The position numbers and the translations under genes are program-made. 55,670 nt of DNA from Gammaproteobacteria bacterium (GTDB lineage Bacteria; Pseudomonadota; Gammaproteobacteria; Steroidobacterales; Woeseiaceae), in NCBI GenBank assembly GCA_029884165.1, contig JAOUIH010000015.1:1-55670 (forward strand). Reading direction: 5' to 3'. Positions within the stretch are counted from its first letter, which is position 1, and every line of letters starts with the position of its first letter. The notes under the pieces were generated by a model. It was not told the origin of the DNA and ran no database searches. It saw only the letters and a program-made list of their open reading frames with translations. Below are positions 46,748-55,670 of this stretch, piece after piece.

Positions 46748-47413
46748 GTGAACAAGACGCCCCTGTCGACTTTCGCCCTGTTCGCCACGCCCATGGCGAC
46801 CCGCACGCTCGAGGGCGCGGACGGCCTGAACCGCGAGCTCGAGGAACTGCTGCTGGCGCGGGAGACGGACCAGTACCGCAATCCCTACCCGACCCACATG
46901 GAGCAGCAGGAAGTGTTCGAAAGCAATTTCGACATGTTCCGCTGGCCGGAGCCCTGCATACAGACGCTCCGGGCCTTCATGATGGAGTCGATCGCGGAGC
47001 TGGTCGCGGAGCTCAGCGGCTACACATCAGAGGAAATGGCCGGGCTGCAGATCCACAACCACACCTGGTTTCACGTGACGCGGCACGCCGGCTCGTTCGT
47101 GTCCCACAACCACCCGATGGCGTCCTGGTCGGCCGTGTACTGCGTGCGGCCCGGTGAGCAGGCCCCGGAGCGCCGCGACAGCGGCGTGCTGCGCTTCATG
47201 GATCCGCGGCCGGGCTGCAATATGTTCATGGACCCGGCCAACGTCAAGGTCCGGATGCCGTTCAACTTCGGCCATTACTCGATGCGCCTGGCGCCGGGAC
47301 AGCTCGTGATCTTCCCGTCCTACGCGATGCACGAGGTCGCGCCCTTCATGGGCAGGGACTGCCGCATCACCGTGGCCACCAACTGCTGGTTCACGTCGCG
47401 CGCGAAGCGCTGA
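46748..47413 (+). CDS. 2OG-Fe(II) oxygenase of the TIGR02466-like type
   Basis: 221 residues. SFVSHNHPMASWSAVYCVRPG matches the HxHPxxxxS-x-VYY pattern of this oxygenase group; GQLVIFPSYAMHEVAPFMGRDCRITVATNCWF carries the distal His and Arg. The usual H-x-D is replaced by HNHP. Starts at GTG 46748; the ribosome binding site is weak and partly formed by the end of the palindromic element. Its end overlaps the convergent methyltransferase by 23 bases. Substrate unknown; genes of this type are often close to TonB receptors. Confidence 0.75.
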   Translation: MNKTPLSTFALFATPMATRTLEGADGLNRELEELLLARETDQYRNPYPTHMEQQEVFESNFDMFRWPEPCIQTLRAFMMESIAELVAELSGYTSEEMAGLQIHNHTWFHVTRHAGSFVSHNHPMASWSAVYCVRPGEQAPERRDSGVLRFMDPRPGCNMFMDPANVKVRMPFNFGHYSMRLAPGQLVIFPSYAMHEVAPFMGRDCRITVATNCWFTSRAKR

Positions 47414-48401
47414 GGGTCCAGCCGAGGAGCTCTCTGCCGGCCCGGCGCAGCTCGGCCGGTGCAGAGGGCAGCAGTCCGACGGCACGTGCCGTCTCGCAGA
47501 ATCGATCCAGGTCCGTCGCGTCCTGGGCCGCTTTCCGGATAGCCTCCAGGCGGGCGCGATGCGCCGCCATCTCGTCCTCGAGGATGCGCAGGCTCTCCAT
47601 CGCGGCGGCGGGACCGTTGGTGCCGACGCCGTTCAGGATGCGCGCAACCTGCAGCGCGATCGCCTGGGCGAAAGCCGCCTGCGGGTTCTCCCCGGCGAAT
47701 TGCCCGACCTTGCCGATCAGCGCTTCGATCTCGGCGCGCAGTCGCTTCGACTCGGGTTCCTGCAGGCGCTTCGCGAGATCCTGCGGGTTGCGAGCGTAGC
47801 CGAGCCGCTTGAGGAGACGGCGGCTCGGCACGACGAGGGCAGCCTCGTCGCGCAGGAAGTCGAACGCGCGAATCTCGGCGCGGGTCGTGGCCAGCGCCTC
47901 GGAGTCCTTGTGGTGCAGGATGAAGCCCGCCCTGCCTCCCGGCTTCAATATCCGCGCGATCTCCGCGAGCGTGTCCGCGACGCGGCTGTATTCCACCGCG
48001 TACTGGCTCGACACCGCGTCGAAACGCGCGTCCGGATATCCCGTCTGTTCGCAGGCCGTCCGGCTCGAGAAGACGACCTGGCTGGCATCGATGCCGTGCT
48101 GCCGGGCCGCCTCGGCGGGATGGATTTCGGCCGCGTCGATGCCTTCCACATGAAACGTCCGGTCCGACTGGCGCGCGGCGTCGCAGGCCAGGAACGCGAC
48201 GGCGCCGTTGCCGGTGCCGATGTCGAGGACCCGGGCACCGTCGGGCAGGTCGCCGAAGAAGCCCAGCCAGAACTCCCGAATCTCGTCGTCGTAATTGCCG
48301 CTGAACGCGCAGGGGCAGGAATGCAGCGTCCGGCTCGCCCAGTAGCGGCTCCAGGCGTCGCCCGCCGCGAGGGCGGTCTCTTTCGAACTGCGTTTCGTCA
48401 T
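47391..48401 (-). CDS. Class I SAM-dependent methyltransferase
   Basis: 336 residues. VLDIGTGNGAVAFLAC is motif I, VEGIDAAEIHP motif II-like, FDAVSSQYAVEYS and IARILKPGGRAGFILHH complete the Rossmann fold (about 50-185). The C-terminal 150 residues are helical and specific to this protein. Methyl acceptor unknown. It begins 22 bases after the lipocalin stop, so the two are probably cotranscribed. Its 3' end overlaps the convergent oxygenase gene by 23 bases. Confidence 0.85.
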   Translation of the reverse strand: MTKRSSKETALAAGDAWSRYWASRTLHSCPCAFSGNYDDEIREFWLGFFGDLPDGARVLDIGTGNGAVAFLACDAARQSDRTFHVEGIDAAEIHPAEAARQHGIDASQVVFSSRTACEQTGYPDARFDAVSSQYAVEYSRVADTLAEIARILKPGGRAGFILHHKDSEALATTRAEIRAFDFLRDEAALVVPSRRLLKRLGYARNPQDLAKRLQEPESKRLRAEIEALIGKVGQFAGENPQAAFAQAIALQVARILNGVGTNGPAAAMESLRILEDEMAAHRARLEAIRKAAQDATDLDRFCETARAVGLLPSAPAELRRAGRELLGWTLSASRAT

Positions 48402-48423
48402 CGCGTGGCGCGTGCCCCCGGAT

Positions 48424-48963
48424 TCAGTGTTCGACGAAGATGAGCTCGTCGGTGGGGAAGCCGAGCCGAGTAGCCTGGCTGACGAGCCGGTCCAGCGTGG
48501 CCTGGTCGAGACCGGGGGAACGGGCGAGTATCCACAGGTAGGAGCGGTCCGGGCCGGCCACCATCGCATACCGGTAGCCGTCGCGGTCGAGCTCGACGAT
48601 GTTGTAAGCGCCGTAAAAGGGGCCGAAGAACGAGACCTTGAGGCGGCCGATATCGGCCGCGTCGATGAAGTAGGCCTTGCCCTCGGCTTCGTCCCACCCG
48701 CCCTCGGCGGCATCGAAGCCGCGATTGACGACTCGCACGCCGCCGTCCTCACGCAGGCTGTACTCCGCGGTGACCCTCGATAGTCCGCGCTCGAAACTGT
48801 GGTCGAGGCGTGCGACCTCGTACCAGGTGCCGAGGTAGCGGTCGAGCTCGAAACCCCCGACGACGTCGACTCCGTCGGGGATGCCGGTGCAGGCGCCCAG
48901 CAGGAGCGCGACCGGCACGCCGAGCCTGGCCGCCACCGAAGGACGCTTCGTGTACTTGATCAT
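48424..48963 (-). CDS. blc: Bacterial lipocalin, lipoprotein
   Basis: 179 residues. Lipobox LLLGAC near residue 25 predicts outer-membrane anchoring. The lipocalin signature is YLGTWYEVARLDHSFERGLSRVTAEYSL, followed by GKAYFIDAADIGRLKVSFFGPFYGAYNIVELD and YLWILARSPGLDQATLDRLVSQATRLGFPTDELIFVEH, as in E. coli Blc. Such proteins bind fatty acids or lysophospholipids and may help envelope maintenance. First gene of a pair with the methyltransferase. Confidence 0.92.
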   Translation of the reverse strand: MIKYTKRPSVAARLGVPVALLLGACTGIPDGVDVVGGFELDRYLGTWYEVARLDHSFERGLSRVTAEYSLREDGGVRVVNRGFDAAEGGWDEAEGKAYFIDAADIGRLKVSFFGPFYGAYNIVELDRDGYRYAMVAGPDRSYLWILARSPGLDQATLDRLVSQATRLGFPTDELIFVEH

Positions 48964-49091
48964 CAGGGTCTCCGCGCGCGGCGTAGGCCGCGACGCCGGC
49001 TTATGTTACCGGGAATTCGCCGGTGCTGAGAACAGCCGGCGCAGCGGCGAAACCGGGCGCTAGGTAATTTTGCTGATTTCCGCCGGCTCAG

Positions 49092-49691
49092 ATGAGAGTA
49101 GCCTCGCAACACAGGTCCCCTCGGGTGTCGCCCATGCTGATCGACAGGCTCCATCGTAATTCGGGCCCCGCAGCGGAGCTCATGCCGCAACGACACCTGC
49201 GCTCGCTGCTCGGAGAGAGGTCGTGGGCGTCCTTCCTCGTCTGGGCGATCGCAATTGCCGGCATCGCGCTGCCCTGGTGCATCGGGACAGGCGTCAAACT
49301 GTACCTGGACGCGCAGGGCAAGCCGACCTGGGACTGGCTCTATTTTCTCCATCCCGGCACGCTGCTCGCCGAGATCTGGGCTACCGCCTGGCTCGCGGCG
49401 CCGAGCCTCCTGCTCGCGCTGTTCGCGGCCCTCATGTTCTGCGGGCGCATCGAGATACTGCGCCGCTTCGATCGAATCGAGATGACGCTGGTCGTGCTGC
49501 CGTCGGCGACCTGGGGCGGCTACGCCAGTGCCCTGGTATTCATCGAGATGTTCCGGGTATTCCACCCGGTCGCCTTCCTGCTGCCGTTCTTCTATACGGT
49601 TCTGTACGCAGGCTATTACCTGCTGGGCCTGCTGGTCGGGCTGGCGCTCGCGGCCGTCGTGCACACGCTGAGGCAGGCACTCGTCGATTGA
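49092..49691 (+). CDS. Hypothetical membrane protein with four transmembrane segments
   Basis: Up to 199 residues; starts at 49092, 49134 or 49182 are possible, the last with GCGGAG close upstream. Four hydrophobic segments are visible (about residues 45-66, 88-116, 130-155, 158-190). I do not recognise a family. It precedes another small membrane protein on the same strand after 70 bases. Confidence 0.6.
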   Translation: MRVASQHRSPRVSPMLIDRLHRNSGPAAELMPQRHLRSLLGERSWASFLVWAIAIAGIALPWCIGTGVKLYLDAQGKPTWDWLYFLHPGTLLAEIWATAWLAAPSLLLALFAALMFCGRIEILRRFDRIEMTLVVLPSATWGGYASALVFIEMFRVFHPVAFLLPFFYTVLYAGYYLLGLLVGLALAAVVHTLRQALVD

Positions 49692-49761
49692 GCCGATCCC
49701 CGCGGCTGGCGCGCCAAGTGGGTATGGCGCACACTGCACCGGTCAATTTCGAGGGTATGGA

Positions 49762-50355
49762 ATGCAAGCAGCGTCGTGGGGGCTCGGTCCGCGGCTGTTA
49801 CTGGCCCCGGTCCCGGCCGTCGTCGGCTACGCCGCCTGGTCCCCGCTCAATGCGCGGTTCCTGTTCGAGGACGACTGGTACGTCTATTTCTGGTACCCGC
49901 CGGTGATGGACGTGCTGTTCGGGCTGCTGGTCCTCGCGCCTTTCGTGGTGGGACCGCGGCCCTGGCCTCGAGTCCTGGCCCTCGTCGTCGTCAGCATTGT
50001 CGCACACGCATTTGCGGTCGCGGCGGTCGTCCACAGCCAGTGGCTGCCGGTGCCGGCCTGGGATCTGCGCTTTCTCGCGGTCCTGCCGATAGCGATACTC
50101 GTCACGCTCGTCCTGGTCCAGGTGACATTGCGGATCGCCCGTGTTGCGCCGGTCCCGGGTAGCTGGCGCCATGCACCGGTGGCCGGCACGGTCGCCGGCG
50201 TCTTCTTCGTGATTACAATGGAGACCGACAGCGCGGCGACGAGTTGGCTCTACGAGCACGGCCTGCCGTGGATGCTCTGGCATGTTGCATCTTGTATCGC
50301 GATCTATTCGAGCCGTGGCACGGGGCCGTGGCCAATGAAGGAGGCACCGAGATGA
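49762..50355 (+). CDS. Hypothetical membrane protein with about five transmembrane segments
   Basis: 197 residues. GAGGGT lies before ATG 49762. Hydrophobic segments at about 12-28, 47-65, 70-90, 100-122 and 140-155, with an aromatic loop (FEDDWYVYFWYPP) facing one side. No family recognised. The stop overlaps the next start as ATGA, so translation is coupled to the NTF2-like protein. Confidence 0.6.
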   Translation: MQAASWGLGPRLLLAPVPAVVGYAAWSPLNARFLFEDDWYVYFWYPPVMDVLFGLLVLAPFVVGPRPWPRVLALVVVSIVAHAFAVAAVVHSQWLPVPAWDLRFLAVLPIAILVTLVLVQVTLRIARVAPVPGSWRHAPVAGTVAGVFFVITMETDSAATSWLYEHGLPWMLWHVASCIAIYSSRGTGPWPMKEAPR

Positions 50356-50837
50356 AACGGAGACTACTGGCCCTCTGCCTGCTGGTTGCCGCGGGCACGA
50401 CGGCCGCGGATGACGCGGCAGATGCCGCCGCCGCGCTGCACGGATACTTCGAAGCGTTCAACGCCAGGCAGATCGACCGGATAGCGACCGAGATCTACTC
50501 TACGCCGGTCCACGTCGGGGGCGGAGCGACACACCGCGTGCTGGCTGATGCGGATGCGGCCGCCGCCAACCTGGCGGACCTGTATGCCGCGATCGATGCC
50601 CAGGCCTGGCGGGAGTCGAGAATCTTGGACCTCGTCGTCTGCATCGCGTCGCGCACGCTCGCCCTGGTCGACACCCGCTACTCGCGGATAGACGCGGACG
50701 GCAACCCGATACCGCCGGCAGTCCGGACCAACCTGTATGTTCTGCAGAAGCTGGAGGGTGCCTGGCGCATCGTCGCGTTCTATGCACACGACGAAACTCA
50801 GCGGCCGGGTTGCCCGGCCGCCGGTATCGCCGGCTAG
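50352..50837 (+). CDS. Exported NTF2-like (SnoaL-type) protein
   Basis: 161 residues. Signal peptide MKRRLLALCLLVAAGTTAA, then a small alpha+beta fold: LHGYFEAFNARQIDRIATEIYSTPVHVGG, AYAAIDAQAWRESRILDL-like helix and LQKLEGAWRIVAFYAHDE, typical of NTF2-like domains. Function unknown. Coupled to the membrane protein before it. Its TAG stop lies inside the 29-base palindromic repeat that separates it from the convergent porin gene. Confidence 0.65.
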   Translation: MKRRLLALCLLVAAGTTAADDAADAAAALHGYFEAFNARQIDRIATEIYSTPVHVGGGATHRVLADADAAAANLADLYAAIDAQAWRESRILDLVVCIASRTLALVDTRYSRIDADGNPIPPAVRTNLYVLQKLEGAWRIVAFYAHDETQRPGCPAAGIAG

Positions 50838-50862
50838 CAGGGTGTTGAAAAAATCCTGCTAG
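50834..50862. repeat. 29-bp CTAG-ended palindrome between convergent genes
   Basis: The first 19 bases, CTAGCAGGGTGTTGAAAAA, are identical to the complement of the right end of the 159-bp element at 41195-41353, and the sequence closes with TCCTGCTAG. It contains the TAG stop of both flanking genes, one on each strand. Confidence 0.8.
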
Positions 50863-52097
50863 AAGTTGGCGCTCAGCATGACCCAGAACTTCGTCGTATC
50901 CGGGTAGGGCGCCGCGTCCGACGAGAAGAACGCGGCCTTCAGCAGCAGGCTGTAGCGATCGTTCAGCTTGCGGCTGCCGGCCAGGTCGATTTCCGTGCCG
51001 AAGTCGCCGCTACCGGACTCCGCCGAGAAGTCGTGGTAGATCGCCTGTAGCTGCCACTTCGCAACCGAGTACTTGACGTTGACGAACAGGTCGTCGATGC
51101 CCGCAGCGGGCGTGGCGAGAAACAGGTCGGCCCAGCCCTGGAACGCGTGCAGCGTCGCAAGCGGTGTCCGGAAGGCGCTGCCCGGCTGGTTCGCGTCGCC
51201 GCCCAGGGATTCGAAGTCGATCCCGAGCGAGAGGCCGTTCTTCATTGCCCAGCTTGCGCCGAGATGCAGGTATTGGGCGTCATAGCTGACCGGTGCGTTG
51301 CCTGCATCCGACTGGCTGGCGAACTCGGCCTGCAAGCCGAGACTGCCATCGCCGACGGCCAGCTTGCCATCGAGTCTCGCACCGTACGTCGACGTCGAGT
51401 TTGCCGGCGCATCCTCGTTGTCGATGTAGTAGATATACGGCGTAACAGACCAGTCGTCGTTGAGCCCGATCTTGGCGTTCAGGAGGTGGGCGTCGACGTC
51501 CTGGCTGCCCGCGGATGAGCGCTCGCCGAGGATCCGGCGCACCTGGCTGACGTAGCTGTAGAAGAACTTGGTGTTGGCCCAGCCATTGTAGCTGACGCTC
51601 GCGCCGTCGAAAGTCTGTTCGTTCTGGCGCCAGGCTACACCGCCGACGAAGCGCTGGTTGTCGAGCACGATGCGCTGCCGCCCCAATCGAAGTAGCAGGT
51701 CCGGTGCGGCCGCGTAGTCGACGTAAACCTGGTTCAGGTCGGGCCCTTTCGGGTCGAGAACCGCCGGATACTGGTCGCGGTCATCGCTCGAGTCGACGCC
51801 ATTGTTAAAATCGTTGACCAGTACCTCGCCGATGTAGTCGAACTCGACGAAGCCCGACCAGTTGGCCCAGGTTCCCGTCTTGTAGTTCAGGCGCATCAAC
51901 AGCGTGGACGCGTTGGCATTTTCGCTGAAGTTGTCCTGATCGACGTATTCGTAGCGATAGCGAAAGTCGAGGCCGGCGTCGCCTGACATCAGCGCATCCG
52001 CAAGACTCGTTGCACTCTCCTGGGCTGAAGCGGTCAGCGCCAGAGCGCTGACCGCGGATGCCATTACGGCGACCCGGCATGTGCGTGTCGTTTTCAT
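50859..52097 (-). CDS. Alginate-export-type outer membrane porin
   Basis: 412 residues. Signal peptide ends near ASA-QES. The rest is a beta barrel of alternating strands (GLDFRYRYEYVDQDNF, LLMRLNYKTGTWANWSGFVEFDY, LLLRLGRQRIVLDNQRFVGGVAWRQNEQTFDGASVSY) ending in FWVMLSANF with a C-terminal Phe, as in the alginate-export porin family. ATG 52097 has GGGAG eight bases upstream; ATG 52103 is too close to it. It follows the nitrite reductase gene after 28 bases, so it is probably cotranscribed; the transported compound is unknown. Confidence 0.8.
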   Translation of the reverse strand: MKTTRTCRVAVMASAVSALALTASAQESATSLADALMSGDAGLDFRYRYEYVDQDNFSENANASTLLMRLNYKTGTWANWSGFVEFDYIGEVLVNDFNNGVDSSDDRDQYPAVLDPKGPDLNQVYVDYAAAPDLLLRLGRQRIVLDNQRFVGGVAWRQNEQTFDGASVSYNGWANTKFFYSYVSQVRRILGERSSAGSQDVDAHLLNAKIGLNDDWSVTPYIYYIDNEDAPANSTSTYGARLDGKLAVGDGSLGLQAEFASQSDAGNAPVSYDAQYLHLGASWAMKNGLSLGIDFESLGGDANQPGSAFRTPLATLHAFQGWADLFLATPAAGIDDLFVNVKYSVAKWQLQAIYHDFSAESGSGDFGTEIDLAGSRKLNDRYSLLLKAAFFSSDAAPYPDTTKFWVMLSANF

Positions 52098-52125
52098 TTG
52101 CATGTCTCCCTGCCGGATCGCATCC

Positions 52126-54291
<2,166 letters not shown>

Positions 54292-54319
54292 TCACTCCTC
54301 GAGTGTTTCCGATGGTTCA

Positions 54320-55670
54320 TTACCAGTTAATGTCCAGCCCCACGGTGAGGCTTCTGCCGGGTCTCGACAGGTAGGGGATGACCGGGTCGCCGGGCGATAG
54401 CCCGCGTATGTCCGACCAGGTCCAGTATTCGCGATCCAGCAGGTTCAGCAGCCCGGCGCGCAGCATTACTCGATCGCCCAGGCGTTGCGCGAAAAAGAGG
54501 TCGAAAACGGCGAAGCCGGGCGGCTCGAACAGTTCGCCCCCGGAGTCGTCGCGGTCGTCCCAGCCGGCTGTCGCGGTGGCGCGCAGCCGGAGATGTCGGC
54601 CGCCGTCCGTCGACATCCAGTCGAGTCCGATGACGGCCTGCGCCGGGCCGACCGAGTTCAGCGGCTGGCCCGTGTCGCGATTTTCGCCCTTCGCGAGGTA
54701 GAACGAGGCGTCGGTCGCCAGCATGTCCAGGGCGCCGGGCAAGCGCAGCCGCCACCCGCCCTCGATACCCTCGATAACGGCTTCATTCACGTTTCTCGAC
54801 TGGAACAGGATGCGCCCGCTGACCGGATCCAGGCCCAGGCGAACGCGCGATTCGATGAATTCCTCGTAGTCGGTCCGGAAAGCGCCGACATGAAAGCCGC
54901 TTTCGATCCCGTGCCACCTGAGGCCGATGTCGTAGCCGTCCGAGGACTCGGAGCGCAGGTCCGGATTCGGGATCGCGCGGAAATTGAATACCGGGATTTC
55001 GAGGCCGATGTTCGCATCCTCGTACGGAGGCGCGCGGAAACCGTGCGCGTACTGTGCGTACACGTCAGTCTTGTCGGACAGCCGGTAGACGATGCCGAGC
55101 TTAGGAGACAGGTCGGACTCCCGGACCGAGACGACTTCGGCAAACGGGTAATCCTCCGCGTACATCCGGTCCAGCTCGGGATCCAGTTCGTACGCATCGG
55201 CCCGGAGAGCAGCGATGATCGTCCAGTTGCCGACGCTCAACGTGTCTTCGACGTAGGCGCCCCATTCGATCGATCGGCTGATCGGAAAGTCACGCAGGGG
55301 GAACGCTTCGCCAAGCAGCACGCTGGTCTGGATGCCATCGTCGATCCCGGTTTCGAGCCCGTCGCGATATTCCTCGGTGCGGCGATTTCGATACTCGAGC
55401 CCGAAGCCCAGCCGGTGTTCGATTCTGTCGGTCGACAGGACTTTCTGCAGGTTGATCTCGGCGCCGGCAATGTCCTGCTCGAAGCTGAAATACCGGTCGA
55501 TCGAGACCGGGCGTGTGGCGAGGCCGCGTTCGTCGAGTGTCGATTGCCCGACACTGGCGGCCTGGTGATAGGCCCTGAATACGCCGTCGTCGATCCAGCC
55601 GCCGGGTTCGCCGAAGTGATATTCGGCGCTGACCAGGTCCATGCGATATGCGTCGTCCCCTTCGAGAGCG
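54320..55670 (-). CDS. TonB-dependent receptor, C-terminal part
   Basis: Partial: the frame is open to the right window edge and the signal peptide and plug lie outside. About 450 residues of a beta barrel are seen, with FRAPPYEDANIGLEIPVFNFRAIPNPDLRSESSDGYDIGLRWHG, the pattern of the hemoglobin/hemin receptor subgroup, and a C-terminal strand RSLTVGLDINW. The ligand is inferred only. It ends 31 bases before nirS and is probably the first seen gene of the operon with nirS and the porin. Confidence 0.85.
   Translation of the reverse strand, partial: ALEGDDAYRMDLVSAEYHFGEPGGWIDDGVFRAYHQAASVGQSTLDERGLATRPVSIDRYFSFEQDIAGAEINLQKVLSTDRIEHRLGFGLEYRNRRTEEYRDGLETGIDDGIQTSVLLGEAFPLRDFPISRSIEWGAYVEDTLSVGNWTIIAALRADAYELDPELDRMYAEDYPFAEVVSVRESDLSPKLGIVYRLSDKTDVYAQYAHGFRAPPYEDANIGLEIPVFNFRAIPNPDLRSESSDGYDIGLRWHGIESGFHVGAFRTDYEEFIESRVRLGLDPVSGRILFQSRNVNEAVIEGIEGGWRLRLPGALDMLATDASFYLAKGENRDTGQPLNSVGPAQAVIGLDWMSTDGGRHLRLRATATAGWDDRDDSGGELFEPPGFAVFDLFFAQRLGDRVMLRAGLLNLLDREYWTWSDIRGLSPGDPVIPYLSRPGRSLTVGLDINW

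Overview
The window is one GC-rich (mid-60s %) stretch of bacterial chromosome, densely packed with genes and without rRNA, tRNA, CRISPR or phage genes that I can recognise. The gene mix suggests an aerobic to denitrifying, probably marine or sediment gammaproteobacterium near Woeseiaceae or Steroidobacteraceae: a GlyGly-CTERM-like tail, several DUF6152 proteins, TonB-dependent receptors, nirS and a glycogen operon. This placement is inference from gene content, not from a marker gene.

Left edge (1-8729): a plus-strand group with an extracellular redox/metal theme. It holds the C-terminal part of a subtilase carrying a Calx-beta domain and a MopE-like metal motif; a 1954-residue protein with 13 near-identical-length Calx-beta repeats, a Gly8 plus transmembrane tail resembling GlyGly-CTERM, and then, without any stop codon, a SCO1/SenC copper protein; and a cytochrome c fused to a periplasmic-binding-protein-like domain. 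A MarR-type regulator and L-serine dehydratase follow on the minus strand. Next come a small membrane protein, a cytochrome b561 and a divergent membrane-anchored LuxR-type regulator.

Centre (12.7-25.2 kb): a complete glycogen operon on the minus strand (malQ, glgC, glgA, glgB, glgP, glgX, with three short overlaps or near-overlaps) and a divergent glucokinase. Then a CDF metal transporter, a DUF1611 (DgcN-like) protein with an M20 peptidase and a flavin reductase, a CBS-pair protein, gamma-glutamyltransferase and phenylacetate-CoA ligase.

32.8-40 kb: a minus-strand operon of a DUF6152 protein, an unnamed exported protein, a second DUF6152-containing protein and a copper amine oxidase; then on the plus strand a homocysteine S-methyltransferase, a lipoprotein with a hydratase-like fold, a third DUF6152 protein and a cystathionine gamma-synthase/lyase. 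All three DUF6152 proteins are predicted to start with His-His after signal-peptide cleavage and share an Asn-Pro-His motif about 25-28 residues later, which suggests a copper-binding histidine-brace-like site.

41-50.9 kb: DUF2855 protein, a 2OG-Fe(II) oxygenase, a TonB-dependent receptor with a strong terminator, a second and different 2OG-Fe(II) oxygenase, a methyltransferase with a lipocalin, and three small exported or membrane proteins. Three palindromic elements with related CTAG-ended terminal inverted repeats lie in this part (41195-41353, 46658-46737, 50834-50862).

Right edge (50.9-55.7 kb): a minus-strand operon of a TonB-dependent receptor (cut by the window end), a cytochrome cd1 nitrite reductase with an extra cytochrome c domain and a lipobox, and an alginate-export-type porin.
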